A model generated the notes under the pieces. That model searched no databases, was not told the DNA's origin, and saw nothing but the letters and a program-made list of their open reading frames with translations. Of a stretch of 64,000 nucleotides of DNA, positions 9,401-21,092 are shown one piece after another. The DNA comes from Hyaloraphidium curvatum (taxonomy: Eukaryota; Monoblepharomycota; Hyaloraphidiomycetes; Hyaloraphidiales; Hyaloraphidiaceae): positions 868,001 to 932,000 of the forward strand of contig JAIVFI010000003.1 in assembly GCA_025558095.1 (NCBI GenBank). The letters are read 5' to 3'. Positions within the stretch are counted from its first letter, which is position 1; each line of letters opens with the position of its first letter. The position numbers were made by a program, and so were the translations under genes.

Positions 9401-12400
9401 TCGCGGGCTGCACGCGCGGAGGAGGCGTTTGCGACGAAGAGTCGACGCGGTGTCGGGGCTTGGGCAAGGGGAGGTCGCGGATGGCGACGTCGGTTCGACC
9501 GATGGCCTTGAGCTTGGCCGCGAAGCGGGCGAGATGGCGGCCCGCCGACTTGAAGCCGCTTTTGTAGCCCTTCTGCACGCCGCCGTCCGAATTGGCCTTG
9601 ATCTCGAAGGTTCCGTCGGGCCCTTGCTCATTTTCGGCTGACGTCGAGGCAGAGGAGGTCGGCGGAGGTGCGGAGGTGCCCGTGCTGGCGGCGGCGGGAG
9701 CAGGCTCGTTTTGCTGGCGTTCTTTCTCTCTCTCGTCAGCCGCAGCGCTCCGCGCATCCATCAGCAACTTCCGGTGAGGTTCAAGGAGCCGGAGGAGGGC
9801 AAGGCGCACGGGCATGCAGCGCGTGATCTTGATGTGGTCGGCGCTGCGGCGCTTGCGCTTCTTCTTAGTCCCGTCCTCGGCGTCCGCGGCTGCGGCTTCT
9901 TGAGCAGCAGCAGGCGCGCCGCCGCCCGCGGGGAGACCCTCGGCCTCGACGTCCGCCATCTCCACATCCTCGTCCTCGTCCTCGTCCTCATCATCGTCAT
10001 CGCCGTCGTCGCCGTCCGCCTCGGCGAGATCGTCGCTGCGCTCGACCTGAGCCTTCTTGCGAACGCCGGGCGCCTGAATCTCGAGCTTCCCGGTGCGGAA
10101 GGAAGTCAGTTTCGCGGAGACGAGCGCGGCAGTCGCCACAGGCACCTTGCGCACGTCGTCCTCCGTGGCCTCGCCGGCGGCCTGGTACGGAACGTACGAG
10201 AGCATGGCCGGCTTGCCCATCTCGGGATAGAGCCGAGGATCGGCGTACTTGTACCGCGGGTGGCTCCAACGCTTGCCGTTCATGGCGTTGGCGAGCTGCT
10301 TGAAGTACTCGAGCCTGTTGTCGCACCACGCACTGTACGCGTCCTGCGGGAGACCGTGTGTCAGCAGCGCGAAAAGAGGCTTCGGGTGGCAAGGCAACGG
10401 ACCTTCCGAGTCTCGTGCTCCTCGCCGTAGCCCACGTAGACCTCGTGCGTGAACTGGCCCTTCCGGTCCGGGTGCTCCGTCTCCATCTTGAACGACCAGG
10501 TGTTGAAGAGGTCCGGAGGAGGATTGGGGAGGACGAGCTGCGGGCGATCGAACGTTTAGGCAGCGCAAGCGGTGGCAGCCAGAGCCGCGGTAGCTCACCT
10601 GTTTGGGGGTTCGGAGCTGGTCAACGACCTCGGGATCGAACCGATCGAAGAGCGCGGATATGGTCTTCAGCACCGAGACGACCTTGTCGGCGTCCTCCTG
10701 CGTCATGTCGGTGCGGATGTGGCCCTTCCGCTCCGCTTCCTTTTGCGCTGCTTCGGCAGCCTCCTCGAACTGCTCGGCGATCTCCTTGGCGTCCTCGATC
10801 GACAGCTCCTCGTCGTCGTCGTGGTCATCGTCGTGGTCATCGTCGTGCTCGTCGCGCTCGGCGTGTGCAAGTGCCTCGGCCTGTTCGGTCGCCTCCGCCT
10901 CCTCTTCCTGCGCCTCCTCGTCGTCCTTGTCCTCGGCGATCCCCATCGGCCGGCGGCCCACGGTGATGAAGGCGAGGTCGACGTCGTCCGGCTTCATGTT
11001 GCGGTTGAACGCCTCGCGCGCGCGGGAGGCGAGGTGCTTGACCTTCCTGGGGTCGGCCTTGGAGGAGAGGAGGAGGCAGCGGATCACGGTGGTGATGAGC
11101 GGGCCCGAGGCGACGAGCATGTTGCAGAGCGCGGTGAGGTATCGGTCCGCCGTCTGGGCAAGGGCCTGCGAGGTCCATGATTGGGCATGGTCAGGGTGGG
11201 ACGGGGCTGGAGAGCCACGAGGACGCACCAAGTCCGTGACGCCGTAGTCGTTCTTGACCTTGTCGTCCAACAAGCCCTTGTCGATGACCTCCTGGACCGA
11301 CTTGCGCAGGCGATCGAAAGTGTTGCGCACGCGCACCTTGTCCTCCTCCGAGACGTTGGACTCGTTGAACGAAAACTTGATCTCAGGGTCCCGGCGAGCA
11401 ACTGAGGATGCCGATAAGCATCGTGCCGAGCAAGCGGCGCAAAATGCGAGACCAACCCATCTTGAAGAGCGCACGCATCGAAGACGACGACATGGCGAAG
11501 TCAAAGTCGTCCGGAAGATGGGCGACGAAGTGATTGACGAACATCTGACTTGCTTCCGTATCTGCGCGGCTGAGGTTGGACATCCCCCGTTTCCAAGGCC
11601 CGAGCAGGTCGCGAAACATGGGCAAGACGAGGGATTCGAGGGCCACGTGGGGCCTCGCAACGTAACGTTCCTGCATGAGCCGCAATCAGCGCGATCGGAT
11701 GAGCCGGCGCGGCACGACCCACGTGGACGCGGAAAAGCTGCTTGCCCTCGGGGTCGAGCTGGTTGGCGAGCGACTCGGCCCACAGCACCGTGGCGAGCGA
11801 GCACCCCTTGTCGTGCTTGTCGCCCTTGCGCCCGCACGAGATGCACTTTTCCTGCGCGCGACCGCGGCCCGCCTGCGCGCCGTCCTTGATCACCGCCTCG
11901 GGAATGTCGCCTGCAGTGTGCCGCGTGCCCGTCAGGCGCGCCGCGGCGATGTTCCGGTCCTTCTTGAGTGTGATGTCGGTGACAAGCGGCAGCCCTGGGG
12001 AAAAGAGCGTCAGTCTCGTTCATTGCGATGGCGAGTGATGCCTCACCGTGCGCGATCGCGCTCTCCCTCGCGCGGAAGAACTCCGCCGCATCGTAGACGG
12101 GAGGGAAGAAGATGGCGGGGCCCGGAGGGGGGTGGAAGCGCTTCCGATCGTCGTCCTCGCGCTCCCGCGCCGTCGTGCGCTGGGCTCGCTCGGTGCCGAT
12201 CCTGCGGAAACGAAAGGGCTGTCAGATCGCACGCCGCAGGCGATCGGCCGAATAGCTGGCTTACCGGAAGCCGCGGACGAGGTCCTCGGGCACGCCAGCC
12301 TTGAGCGCCGCGTGGACGATCGCCTCCAAATCCTGGCCCTTGACCGAGACCTCTGTGCCATCCCCCAACTTGAAGGTAGCCCTTCCATGCTCCCGCTCCT

Positions 12401-15400
12401 GGTGCTGGCCGATAACACGGTCGGGCTCGAACAGCACGCCGCGCGCCGCCATCGAAACCAGTTCCCGCGGGTAGCCGCCGCAGTGGATGCAGTAGCCGTG
12501 CTCCGCGGCCGCGGAGGTGCCGGCCTGGATGCCGCACTTGAAGTTGAGCATTCCGAGGATGTTGGAGAGCGCGACAAGCGCCTCGCCCTGGATGGCAAGG
12601 TGGTGTAGGGTCGTGGCAGCACACTTGGGCGTCTGAAGGCAGAATCCCACGGCCGGCTCGGTGCGGTGGAAGATGTTGTGGGGAAGCGCGGAGTAGTACG
12701 ACTCGAGGTGCGCGCGGATCTTCGGCAGCCAGGCGAGCCACCTGGCAAGTGTGTCGGCGTCAGCTTCCGCCTCGTCGAGGTCCTTCTTCAGCTTCTTGAA
12801 GCGCTCGTCTGCGGACTGAAAAGCCCTCCGTAGCCCTTGGTAGCCGGTTTGGCGGCCCAGCTCGGTGCGTATCAAGTCGTTGCGCGCCTCGCGACTGCCA
12901 GGATCGATGCCGCGCCTCTCGGCCTCCCGCCTCACGAAGACGTCGTACTCGTGCCAGGCCTGCCGCGCAGCCCGCTCGGCATCTTCGAAATGCCCACGCA
13001 GCTCGGCCACGCGCTTGTTGCGCTCGGCAGCGTTCTCCTCCGAAACGATCTTGCACTGCAGAAAGAGGTCGTGAAGGCTGCGGAAAGCACCCAGGGTGGT
13101 GGCAGGGAACGGCCTCTGCGTTGCCCGGCCGTCGAGGGTCCAGATAACGTCGGCGTGCTTGAGGCTATCCGCGGCCCGGATTATGCCCTCCTCCTTGGTG
13201 AGGCGCTCCGAAACGCTCCCGTCGGCGGTGCCCTCCGGCGGAGCCCGGATGGCGGCAAAGCCTGCCCGAAGGTTGTACCAGAAGTCCCAGGCGCAGCGAC
13301 GGAGCCGGATGCATTCCGCCGACTTCACCTGCCGGAGCTTCGCCTGCTTGTTCTTCTCCGCCTTGGAGAGCGCTTCCCTCTGCGCTTTGGAAGCCGAGGA
13401 CCTGCGCAAGGGGTCCAGGGCCTCCTCGACGAGCCGCTCGAAACCCGGTCCCGGTTCCTTTCCCGCCAGCTCGGCTAGCTTGTCGGGCACGTGCACGCCT
13501 CCTGCGCCGAGATCCTTCAGCCTGCCGACTAGCTCCTCGACCATCTCCCGCAGAATTAGCCGCTTCTTGGGCTGCAGCTCGCCCTCCTTGGCGAGGCAGT
13601 CCCTGGGGAACACCTCAGCAATGAGCAGCTCAAACCCCCTTCGGTCTTTCGCCCTCATGATGTCGTGGAGGAGGAACTCGTTTGCCAGGTTGTGGCCGCC
13701 GTTCCGAAAAGGCTTGCCGGCCAGCTTCTCGGCAATCTTCCGCACGATCGGGCCGTAGATTTCGTCCGCCGCGAGCATGTCGATATCTTGGCCTGGAAAG
13801 AAGTCATCCACGATGTGCCTGACAGTGAGGGACGGGATCGGCGCCCTCTTGCCCGCGGGAGCGCAATTCATCTAGCGGGAAGGAGCCGAGTCAGCTGAGA
13901 ATCCAAGGCAGCGGACGCGGAGTACCCACCCGGAGTTGCATTCGAAAGCGCTCGTCCCCTTGCCGCTTGATCTCGGCCTCCTCTTCCGCCAACATGGCCC
14001 GGATGTTGAGATTGCGCCTGAGAAGCTCCGGGACCGGTATCGCGGCAGCGCCTTCTCCACCAGCCTCCTCCGTTCCCGCCCCGCCGCGAGGTCGCTTCGG
14101 CGGTGGGCTGTTGCCCACGGAGGGCGCGGCGCTGTGCACGGGCCCCGGAGGCCCGGTCCCGCGGCGCACCTCCTTCAACGCGCGGTGCTCGAGGTTGGTC
14201 GAGGTCTGCACGGCGGGGTGGTCAGGCTGACGGAAATGGTGCAATAGACTGGGAGCCAAAACGCACGTTCTTGGAGGCCACGGCATTGAAAGGCTGCTCG
14301 CGGTGGATAGACCCCGGCTGCCTGTCGTCCATGCCAACGTAGGGCAGCTCCTCGCGGCTGGGCACCGGCTCCGCTCCGTCGTCGCTCTGATTAGAGGCGG
14401 CGAGTCAGCTTTGGTCCGAGCTCGAGAAGGCGGCAACCCACCACCGGGTTGCTGGCAAAGTAGGCCCCCAGGAAAGAGTCGAGCCCACGATCGCGGTGCA
14501 GGTACGGATCGAGCTTGTGGCCTTGCTGCACGCCGAGCCGCTCCGCGATGCCGGTGATGCCCTTCTTCTCGTAGATCCGACGGACGTCGGCGACGGTCTG
14601 CATCGACGACCGAGACAGAAGGTACTCAAGAAGCGACCAGAGCGGCGACACGTTGCCGAAGCCGTTACGGAAGAGCTCGAGCACGGACTGAAGAGGATGT
14701 CCGTCAGGCAAACTATGCAGCACAGCGCGCGCGCAGACACCCACCGCGACGGGAGGAGGGCCCACGGGCTCCGGCTCCAGGCGACTCCCGGGGAGCTGCG
14801 CGGCAACCCGCCTGTAGTCGCCGGCCGAGATCAGCAGCTGTGGTCCAGATGTGCCGAAGTCGCTCTGTGCGGGCTTCGGTGAGCAGGGACTTGCTAGCGG
14901 CAAGCATGGCGAAGCCAACCTTGATGAAGATGGCGCCGAGCTCGGTCCAGCCAGGAAGCACCCGGGAGTTCGGTTGCGCCCGAAACGTAGCAAAATGCCG
15001 CACATCCCGTGCGGTGTCCTGGTCGATCTCGAGGCCCTTTCCGTGCGCCCAATCGATAAGGCCGAAGAAAAGCCGGCGCCCGAGCTCGTAAGCGTGGTAC
15101 TTGAGGATCTCCAGACCGAAGACGGGATCGCCAGCACCCAGATTGAGCAGATGGGCCTGAACGGCCGCAGGAGCAGCGAAGCCCATCAAAGTGCAGAGGC
15201 CATGACAAACGAGGTGCACCCCAACTTCTTTCAGCCGGCTGTCCATGTAAAGCTTGCCCGCAAACGCTTCCCATTCGTGAAGACCGGCTGACGGCAGGTG
15301 CCGACGCTCCAGCACGTTGGCCTGGTCCGCGACGGTCTGAGCGGCGGCGCCCACGTCCGCGTCGGCCGCCGGGATGTCGCGGGGCTCAGCGGCCTGTGCC

Positions 15401-16369
15401 GTCGGCTGACCATACGTTAGGCCGGCCAGCTCTTGGTCACGTACGGCCTTGACCAGGTCGGCGCTGCCTATGCCGTAGCGCTCCCGTGTCTCCCCGACAA
15501 TACGCTGGATGCGCTCGCGCTGCGCACGGGAACAGCAGTGAGCCAAATGCGCAGTCTGCGCACTCCCGGAACTTACATGGAGGCAGTACAGCATGAGGTT
15601 GTCGACGAGCGGGTTTGCTCGGTGAGATAATCCCCCGACCTCGTTCGTAAGGAGAATCCTGACGTCCTGGTCCTTAAAGACGTCGGCGAGCTTGCCTTCT
15701 GCCAGAAGCAGCTCGCGCACGCCCTTTAGGCCGCCGCTGGCGAACTTCTCGAGCAGATCTGCCACCGACTTGAACACCACGTCCACGCGTGCCAAGAGCT
15801 TGCGGCGGTCCTCGGGATCGCGGATCGCCTGCACCGCATGCCTGAATAGATCCGACGGTTTCTGAGCGCGGCGGAAGAATGTCAGCCTCGGTTATGGTCC
15901 GCCGATGGAAGTTCACCACCTCCGGGTTGCTCAGCGGAGGCCTCCTGAACACGTAAGCCTCGTTCAAGTCGACGCCGCCCTGGAGGAACCGTTCCCTTCC
16001 GGAATCCGTCCTGCTCGGCCCGGCGGATGGTGGCTGCTGGAGAGCGGCCTGCTGGAGAGCGGCCTGCTGGAGAGCGGCCGGCGATGCTGGCCGTGCGACG
16101 AGGGACGCGGCCGGTGGGACAAGTGGCGCGACGCCGCCGCGGCCCCGTCCCCTCGGCTGCGTAGCACCTCGCTGGGCGGCGGGCTGGGGGTTAGCAGATC
16201 CACCGCGTCCGCCTCTGGGCGCGGCAGCGGCAGGTGCGGCCGGCGGAGCCGAGGCGGGCGTGCCCGCGCCCCCGCCTCCGCGGGAGGCCCCACCACGGCC
16301 GCCGCCACGCCCTCCGCCGCGGCCACGTCCGCCGCGTTGAGATCCGGCGCTGGAAGAGCCGCGAGTCAT
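6410..16369 (-). CDS. Giant multi-exon protein with a TnpB/Fanzor-like C-terminal nuclease signature
   Basis: One gene of 22 exons, about 2,916 residues, with phases consistent at every junction. Exons: 16369-15917, 15861-15577, 15519-14920, 14864-14442, 14386-14282, 14226-13930, 13871-12265, 12201-12047, 11994-11723, 11670-11457, 11401-11229, 11165-10599, 10537-10403, 10343-9025, 8968-8649, 8592-7730, 7668-7386, 7337-7313, 7248-6921, 6858-6727, 6667-6601, 6537-6410. The N-terminus is an RGG box. Mid-protein there is a C-x2-C-x6-H-x3-C motif (about 1359-1373), Asp/Glu runs and a KKKRKRR patch. The C-terminus carries the TnpB/Fanzor pattern: ALGDA-W (about 2791), EYHTSMMCYSC (first CxxC, about 2848), then CWLCHVMWNRDVSASLNM (second CxxC, about 2876; RuvC-III Asp about 2886). 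D2370 (RDPNPRLTTLYC) is a weak RuvC-I candidate. The middle matches nothing I know. Least certain: the donors of exons 5 and 17. Confidence 0.7.
16034..16078 (-). repeat. Three exact 15-bp tandem units inside exon 1 of the giant gene
   Basis: CTGCTGGAGAGCGGC on the plus strand is repeated three times without change. On the coding strand each unit gives an Ala-Leu-Gln-Gln-Ala-type block, so the repeat expands a Gln/Ala linker just after the RGG box. The unit length is a multiple of three, so copy-number change keeps the frame. The lack of any mismatch suggests a recent expansion. Confidence 0.85.
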
Positions 16370-19300
16370 GGCTGATGGGCGCTGCTGGCGTTCTCGCACG
16401 CGTCGTGCCGCAAGTGATGAAGGGCGCCGACACGGCGCGCCTAACCCAAGGCCACGCGTCCAGACGCGTCCAAAAGCCCTTCGCAGTTTCCGTTTCCAAA
16501 CAGTTCCACAGCAGCCTGCCGCTCGGCTCGCCCTCCCTACTTGCCAGGGGCTCACCAGCCGGAGCCGATTGACCGGGGGTCCCGGCAACTCCGCCACGCT
16601 CGGACCGGCGAGCGGGATCGGACTCCCGCGTCCCCGCGAAAGCTCCCTGCACCGCTACGTAGAGGCTGGGAGATTGAACGCCAAGGAGCTCGCGCTCGAT
16701 TCCGCTCTTCTTTCGATTCGGCTGCCAGCTTCGAGGGGATTCCCGCCGCGCATTGTCCTCGCGCCGGCGGATGCCAGCGCGGCTCCAGATACCCGGTCCT
16801 TTGAGCTCCAGAGGAGGATAGCCGCGACCACGGGACCTCCGTTGCTTCCAATGTTTCGGCGAGGCGAGACGGTCAAGCAACGGATGCGGTGCGGGATCCT
16901 CAGCATTGGCCCCTGAACGGCCCGAATCCTCCTGGAATCGTTTTTCCTCGCGGCATACCGGGAGCTCGGCCACCTTTCTGTGGAATGCCTGCGGTGGCAG
17001 GTCGCGGAAAGGAAGTTTCCATGGTTCGACAGTACCGCGGAGCTTCGGCCGTCATATCGGCGGTGATCGGGCGCAAAAGGGAGCCGCGCCGTCGGCATCG
17101 CCTTCCAAGATGCGTTTGGCGCCGTCTAGGTGTCATTTCAACGGGGATGCGCTGCAGGTCGAGGGGTTCGTGGCGCGGTCGTCTCGAGGCAACATCAAAC
17201 ATCGATGAAGTCGCTGATTTGCAATCTCTTCATGTACGGCCAGACCAATGCATCTCGAGAAACTAGCTTGGGCCGCCCGTACTTCGGTCAAGTTGTCTCC
17301 AACCTCCGTTGCCTGAGGAGCGTTGCGCCGTTCCGAGCTGACCCGGCGACCCCAAGGCTATGCCTTCAATAATACTCACGCCTGCCAAACCGCGCCCGCG
17401 GGCTGTCCGTCACTCTCTCCTCTCGTCTCGATCACCGTCCAGAACCTCTCTAATGGTTTACGTCGGGCTCATCTGTGTCCCGCGGAGTGGAGTCCGCCTC
17501 GTAGCGTTGTTCAAGCGAGAGGCAAGCTAGATTCCTGCATCCGGCGGTGATCGTCGGGCAGATCCTTTGGTTAGTGCCTACGTCCACCATCCACTAGGAT
17601 TGCTCCGTTTTGGCATCGTCGGCATCGCGTGGAAACGTCAGGGCTTCCGCTGCTGGTCGCAGTCGAGGGCTGCTCTGCAGCCTTATCGCGCCACGCGGCA
17701 ACAAGGTCTGGGGCATCGCAGCACGGCACGGCGTCGCACACCTCGGAGCAGCAGCCGGGACCACGTCAAACAGGACCTTGTGCTTGCCATCCACCATGAG
17801 CACGCACGAGACTGGCGGCGAACCGAGGGATTGGAATACCCGAACCAGCCATTGCGAGTCGGGCGCCGAGGCGGCAATCGCCCCGACCGCTTCAATGGTC
17901 TTCATCCCGCACAAGTGTACGCAGAGCAAATCATACACCTCTACAACGGTTTTTTGCCCTTCAAGCTCTCGGAACCGCCCCAGGATTGACGATGCAGGCG
18001 CTTGACCGTTTTGGCTGGGAGCATTCCCTGCCTTCATCTGCCCCCAACTCGATCAATACCTCTGTTCCGACATTGTCGATACGATATAGCACCCAAAAAC
18101 TCGTGCTAACCGGGCGGATGTGGTCGGGAACGCGCTGTATCTTGCCCAGTTGTTTGTTCCATCTCGGGGAGAAGCGCATCCGGACGATCCCTGCAGATAC
18201 ACGCACTGGCAGTACAAGCAGTGCATGCTTGTTCATTGTCATCACCCGGACTCGCCGATTGGTTCTCCATCTCAGTAGCTTTTGCCGTTCGGCTGGACAC
18301 GCACGTCCGACCTCCCCCAAAGCATACAGTGCGTACTTCCATGCTGGGAAGATCTACAATAGCGATAGTCTGCCAGAATGAGATCACAGATATGCTGTTT
18401 CTTTTTCTGGGCCCGTGGTGACCGCAGCTTCTCACTTTTGGCTTGTCAAGTCGTTTCCGGTGAACGGTCTCGGCTGGCGAGAAAGGGGCACCCACCCAAA
18501 AGCCAGTCCACGAGGCAGGTCGCAGCAAAGCCGGCCCGGCAAGCATGTCAAGAATGAACGGGCATCCACTTCATACCCTGCACTTCAGGTTCCCATTCCG
18601 AGTGCACGGTGTGGGCCTCCTTGCATCTGCGGTCCTCCGGTGCATGCCGTTCGGAGCAGGCAGTCTCCCGATGCTCGATTCTGCTGTACCGTTATGTGGA
18701 CGTTCCATCTCAATGGAGGGAATGATGGCAGGTGTCATGATCAGGCTAGGAAAACTCAAGGTGTGGTTCAGAAATCCGAGCTACCGTCCCATCTATGCGT
18801 CTTGATTGGTGCTGCACGCCTCCTTCGATTGCGTTGTAGGCACTTGGTTGATGATTTCTTCACGTTCAATGCGGCTGGAAGCAAACTCTGGGGCATGTCA
18901 AGACTCTGGTAACGTTGCCTACGAGAGGCGGAATTGGAGGCCATGAATACGGCACTTAACGACAAGGAAGCCAGGAATCAGTCCCAACATGGATCATAAT
19001 GACGCATAAAATGGCTTTCTGAACCGAAGCATCAGTGCTCCAGTGTCTGTGCCGATAGCGAGAGTCAGCTTATGCTTCCACTTTGCAAGATTCACGGCAT
19101 CGATCACAATGACGAGCTTATCAGCATCCATGTTTCGACGGTTTCGGCTATCAGCGTAGGTTTCGTGGCCCAACAGCTTCTCTCCCTCCCCGGCATGAGC
19201 AGGGAGATGCCGGACTGTGACATAGGTCAAATCAAGATCTCGCCATGGATCGCACCAGCGCGTGACAAGGCGCGTGCCTCCTGCCACCGGCAATGGCAGT

Positions 19301-21092
19301 CTCAACAAGCCGTTTTGCTGTGCGTGATCATCCTCGTCCAATAGACTGACGAGCTCCATGATCGCCGCGAGGAGGGGGGCTCAGTCTTCAAGCTGATAGA
19401 GCCAGGGAATCAGGCACGGCCCCGTGCTGCGTAAATTTGATTCAGCGGACCGAAAAATCCATTGTGAAACGACGGTGGCTTGCTTTGACCCAGGCACGGG
19501 TGAGAAAAGGGTTGGTTGACTTTGTCCTCGGGCGGTCCACGAGTTTGGCTTTGGTCCACGAGGACGTTGCCCGGCCGGTCCACGGCCACCGCTTCTGGTC
19601 CACGGCCACTGTTGACGGTCTACCATTTGCACGAATGGCCCACGCCGGGGTTCTCTGGTCTGCCAAACCTGAAGCGGTCCACGACTGCGCGGACGGTTCA
19701 CGGAAACCTGAAGTGGTCCACGACTGCACGAGCGGTTCACGGATGCCCCAAAATGGTCTACGGCGATGCGCAGGTGGTTCACCGCCGCTGTTTCCGACTC
19801 GTATCAGCGTCCTTCACGCGGAACATTCCGCCGACCCCACGGGGCATCTATGGCCGCTGCCGCGCGCTCTACGGTGCTCCAGAGGGCGGCAAGGAGTCGG
19901 GGTCCGAGCTTCGCCCCGCGCGGACCGGAGCGCCAGGACTTGGGAAGCCGGAGATATCCTTCAAACTGCCGCCGGCCCCGCTCGTTGAGGCTGCTCAGGA
20001 AGCGCACGGTCGTGTCGCCCGAATCGTGCGAGTAGCCACACAGTGCCGCCGCACGAACAAAGCGATCCGCGACTATTGCGATCTTGGCGCCAACTGATGT
20101 GCGGACGAGTCGCAAGACTGCCCGGAGGGACGGCCAGGCCGCATAGGGCCCGTCTGACGCCCACAGCGGGGTGCGTGCGCCCGAGGCGTCGGCCGCCCAG
20201 TGATCGGACCATTTGGACCTAAGCCTTTCGACGAAGCACCGGGTGCGGCGCATCTCTGCGCTGTCTACGAGCTGTTCACCGCTCATCAAGGAGAATCGGC
20301 GCACGGCAGGTGCACAGTAGCGGCCGCAGCATCCGCAAGATCGGAGCACAACTCAGCCGGAAGGACTGCTTGCGTAGTGAAGACAAAGGAAAAGCGACGC
20401 AATGCCATCTCCGAGATTCAAACAGCAATCAGACGCTTTGAGGCTGGCTCTCGCTGCAATCAGGCTGGGCGATGGTGTTGCAGGTGCAAGAGATTCGGAG
20501 CAGGAGTCAGCCGCACCCACAAGCCGGCACAAACACCAAACATCAGTGCTTCCGAAACTCTTCCATGCAGCCGTCATAATCTAATCTCCGGCAGTTCAAG
20601 TGTGCAGCTGCGGTCCATGGCCCCGGCGGACATCCGACAAAGGAACGGGCAATTTGCCCAAAGAAAGGAGCCGTTCGGGGCGAACCAGTGTGGTCTACAT
20701 GTTAGCTACTTTGAATCTCACGGAATTGGCTTGCCTAAACAGTGGGACTGTGCTCTTCTGGAGTCTTTGGCAAGGAAATGCTGTTCGGATGGAATTCGAG
20801 ATCGTCGCAAGTGTTGCTCGGGCGGCCAACCGGGCGGCCAGCGCGCGCGCGCCCAACGTTCTAGCCCCACACAGCCAACTCTTTTGAGACGAGGGTGCCG
20901 CCGCCGCGCCGAATCCTACGGGCCGCGTCGCTCCAAAAACGTGCGTTGGAAGCGCGGTGTCGGGTCGCCGGCCAGGAAGCGCACCGCGTCCGGCGCGCAG
21001 CACGCCCACCATGTTCGCACCGGCTCACACCGGCGGATCCGCATTTGCCCCGCAGCTCCCGCCGATTCCGAGTCTTTCCGCAGTTTGCCAGG
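16370..21092. other. Gene-poor 4.7-kb stretch with no gene I can support
   Basis: Between the start of the giant gene and the zinc-finger gene I find no recognisable protein, tRNA or rRNA. The sequence is visibly less GC-rich in places than the genes around it. Three minus-strand open frames look somewhat protein-like but match no family and do not splice together convincingly: 18037-17594 (contains VVEVYDLLCVHLCG and VSCVLMVDGKHKVLFDV), 19359-18994 (contains DLDLTYVTVRHLPA) and 20349-19804. They could be decayed or lineage-specific genes. A 20-bp-period repeat lies at 19534-19796. Part of the interval must also hold the promoter of the giant gene. Confidence 0.5.
19534..19796. repeat. Degenerate minisatellite of about 20-bp period with a GGTCCACG core
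   Basis: The octamer GGTCCACG or a close variant (GGTTCACG, GGTCTACG, GGCCCACG) recurs at 19534, 19553, 19577, 19597, 19617, 19637, 19657, 19676, 19695, 19715, 19734, 19755 and 19776. Spacing is 19-21 bp, with one 24-bp step. The remainder of each unit is diverged; two alternating units share CGACTGC-type tails. The period is not a multiple of three, so this is not a coding repeat. It may be an old tandem array or a cluster of protein-binding sites. Confidence 0.8.

Noticed and set aside
8871-12023. A single 1,050-codon minus-strand frame read as one exon
   Set aside because: It runs through several introns that happen to lack stops. Splice sites, phases and the protein-like segments show it is parts of exons 11-14 of the giant gene plus out-of-frame sequence.
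6410-16369. Splitting the giant gene into several smaller genes
   Set aside because: No internal stop remains after splicing, all phases match, no intergenic-type spacer occurs, and candidate internal Mets (for example MNCAPAG at 13871) directly follow a good splice acceptor. Only cDNA could settle it.
19442-20097. Open frames on both strands across the GGTCCACG repeat array
   Set aside because: The repeat period is about 20 bp, not a multiple of three, so repeated peptide pieces appear in shifting frames; this is not how a coding repeat behaves.
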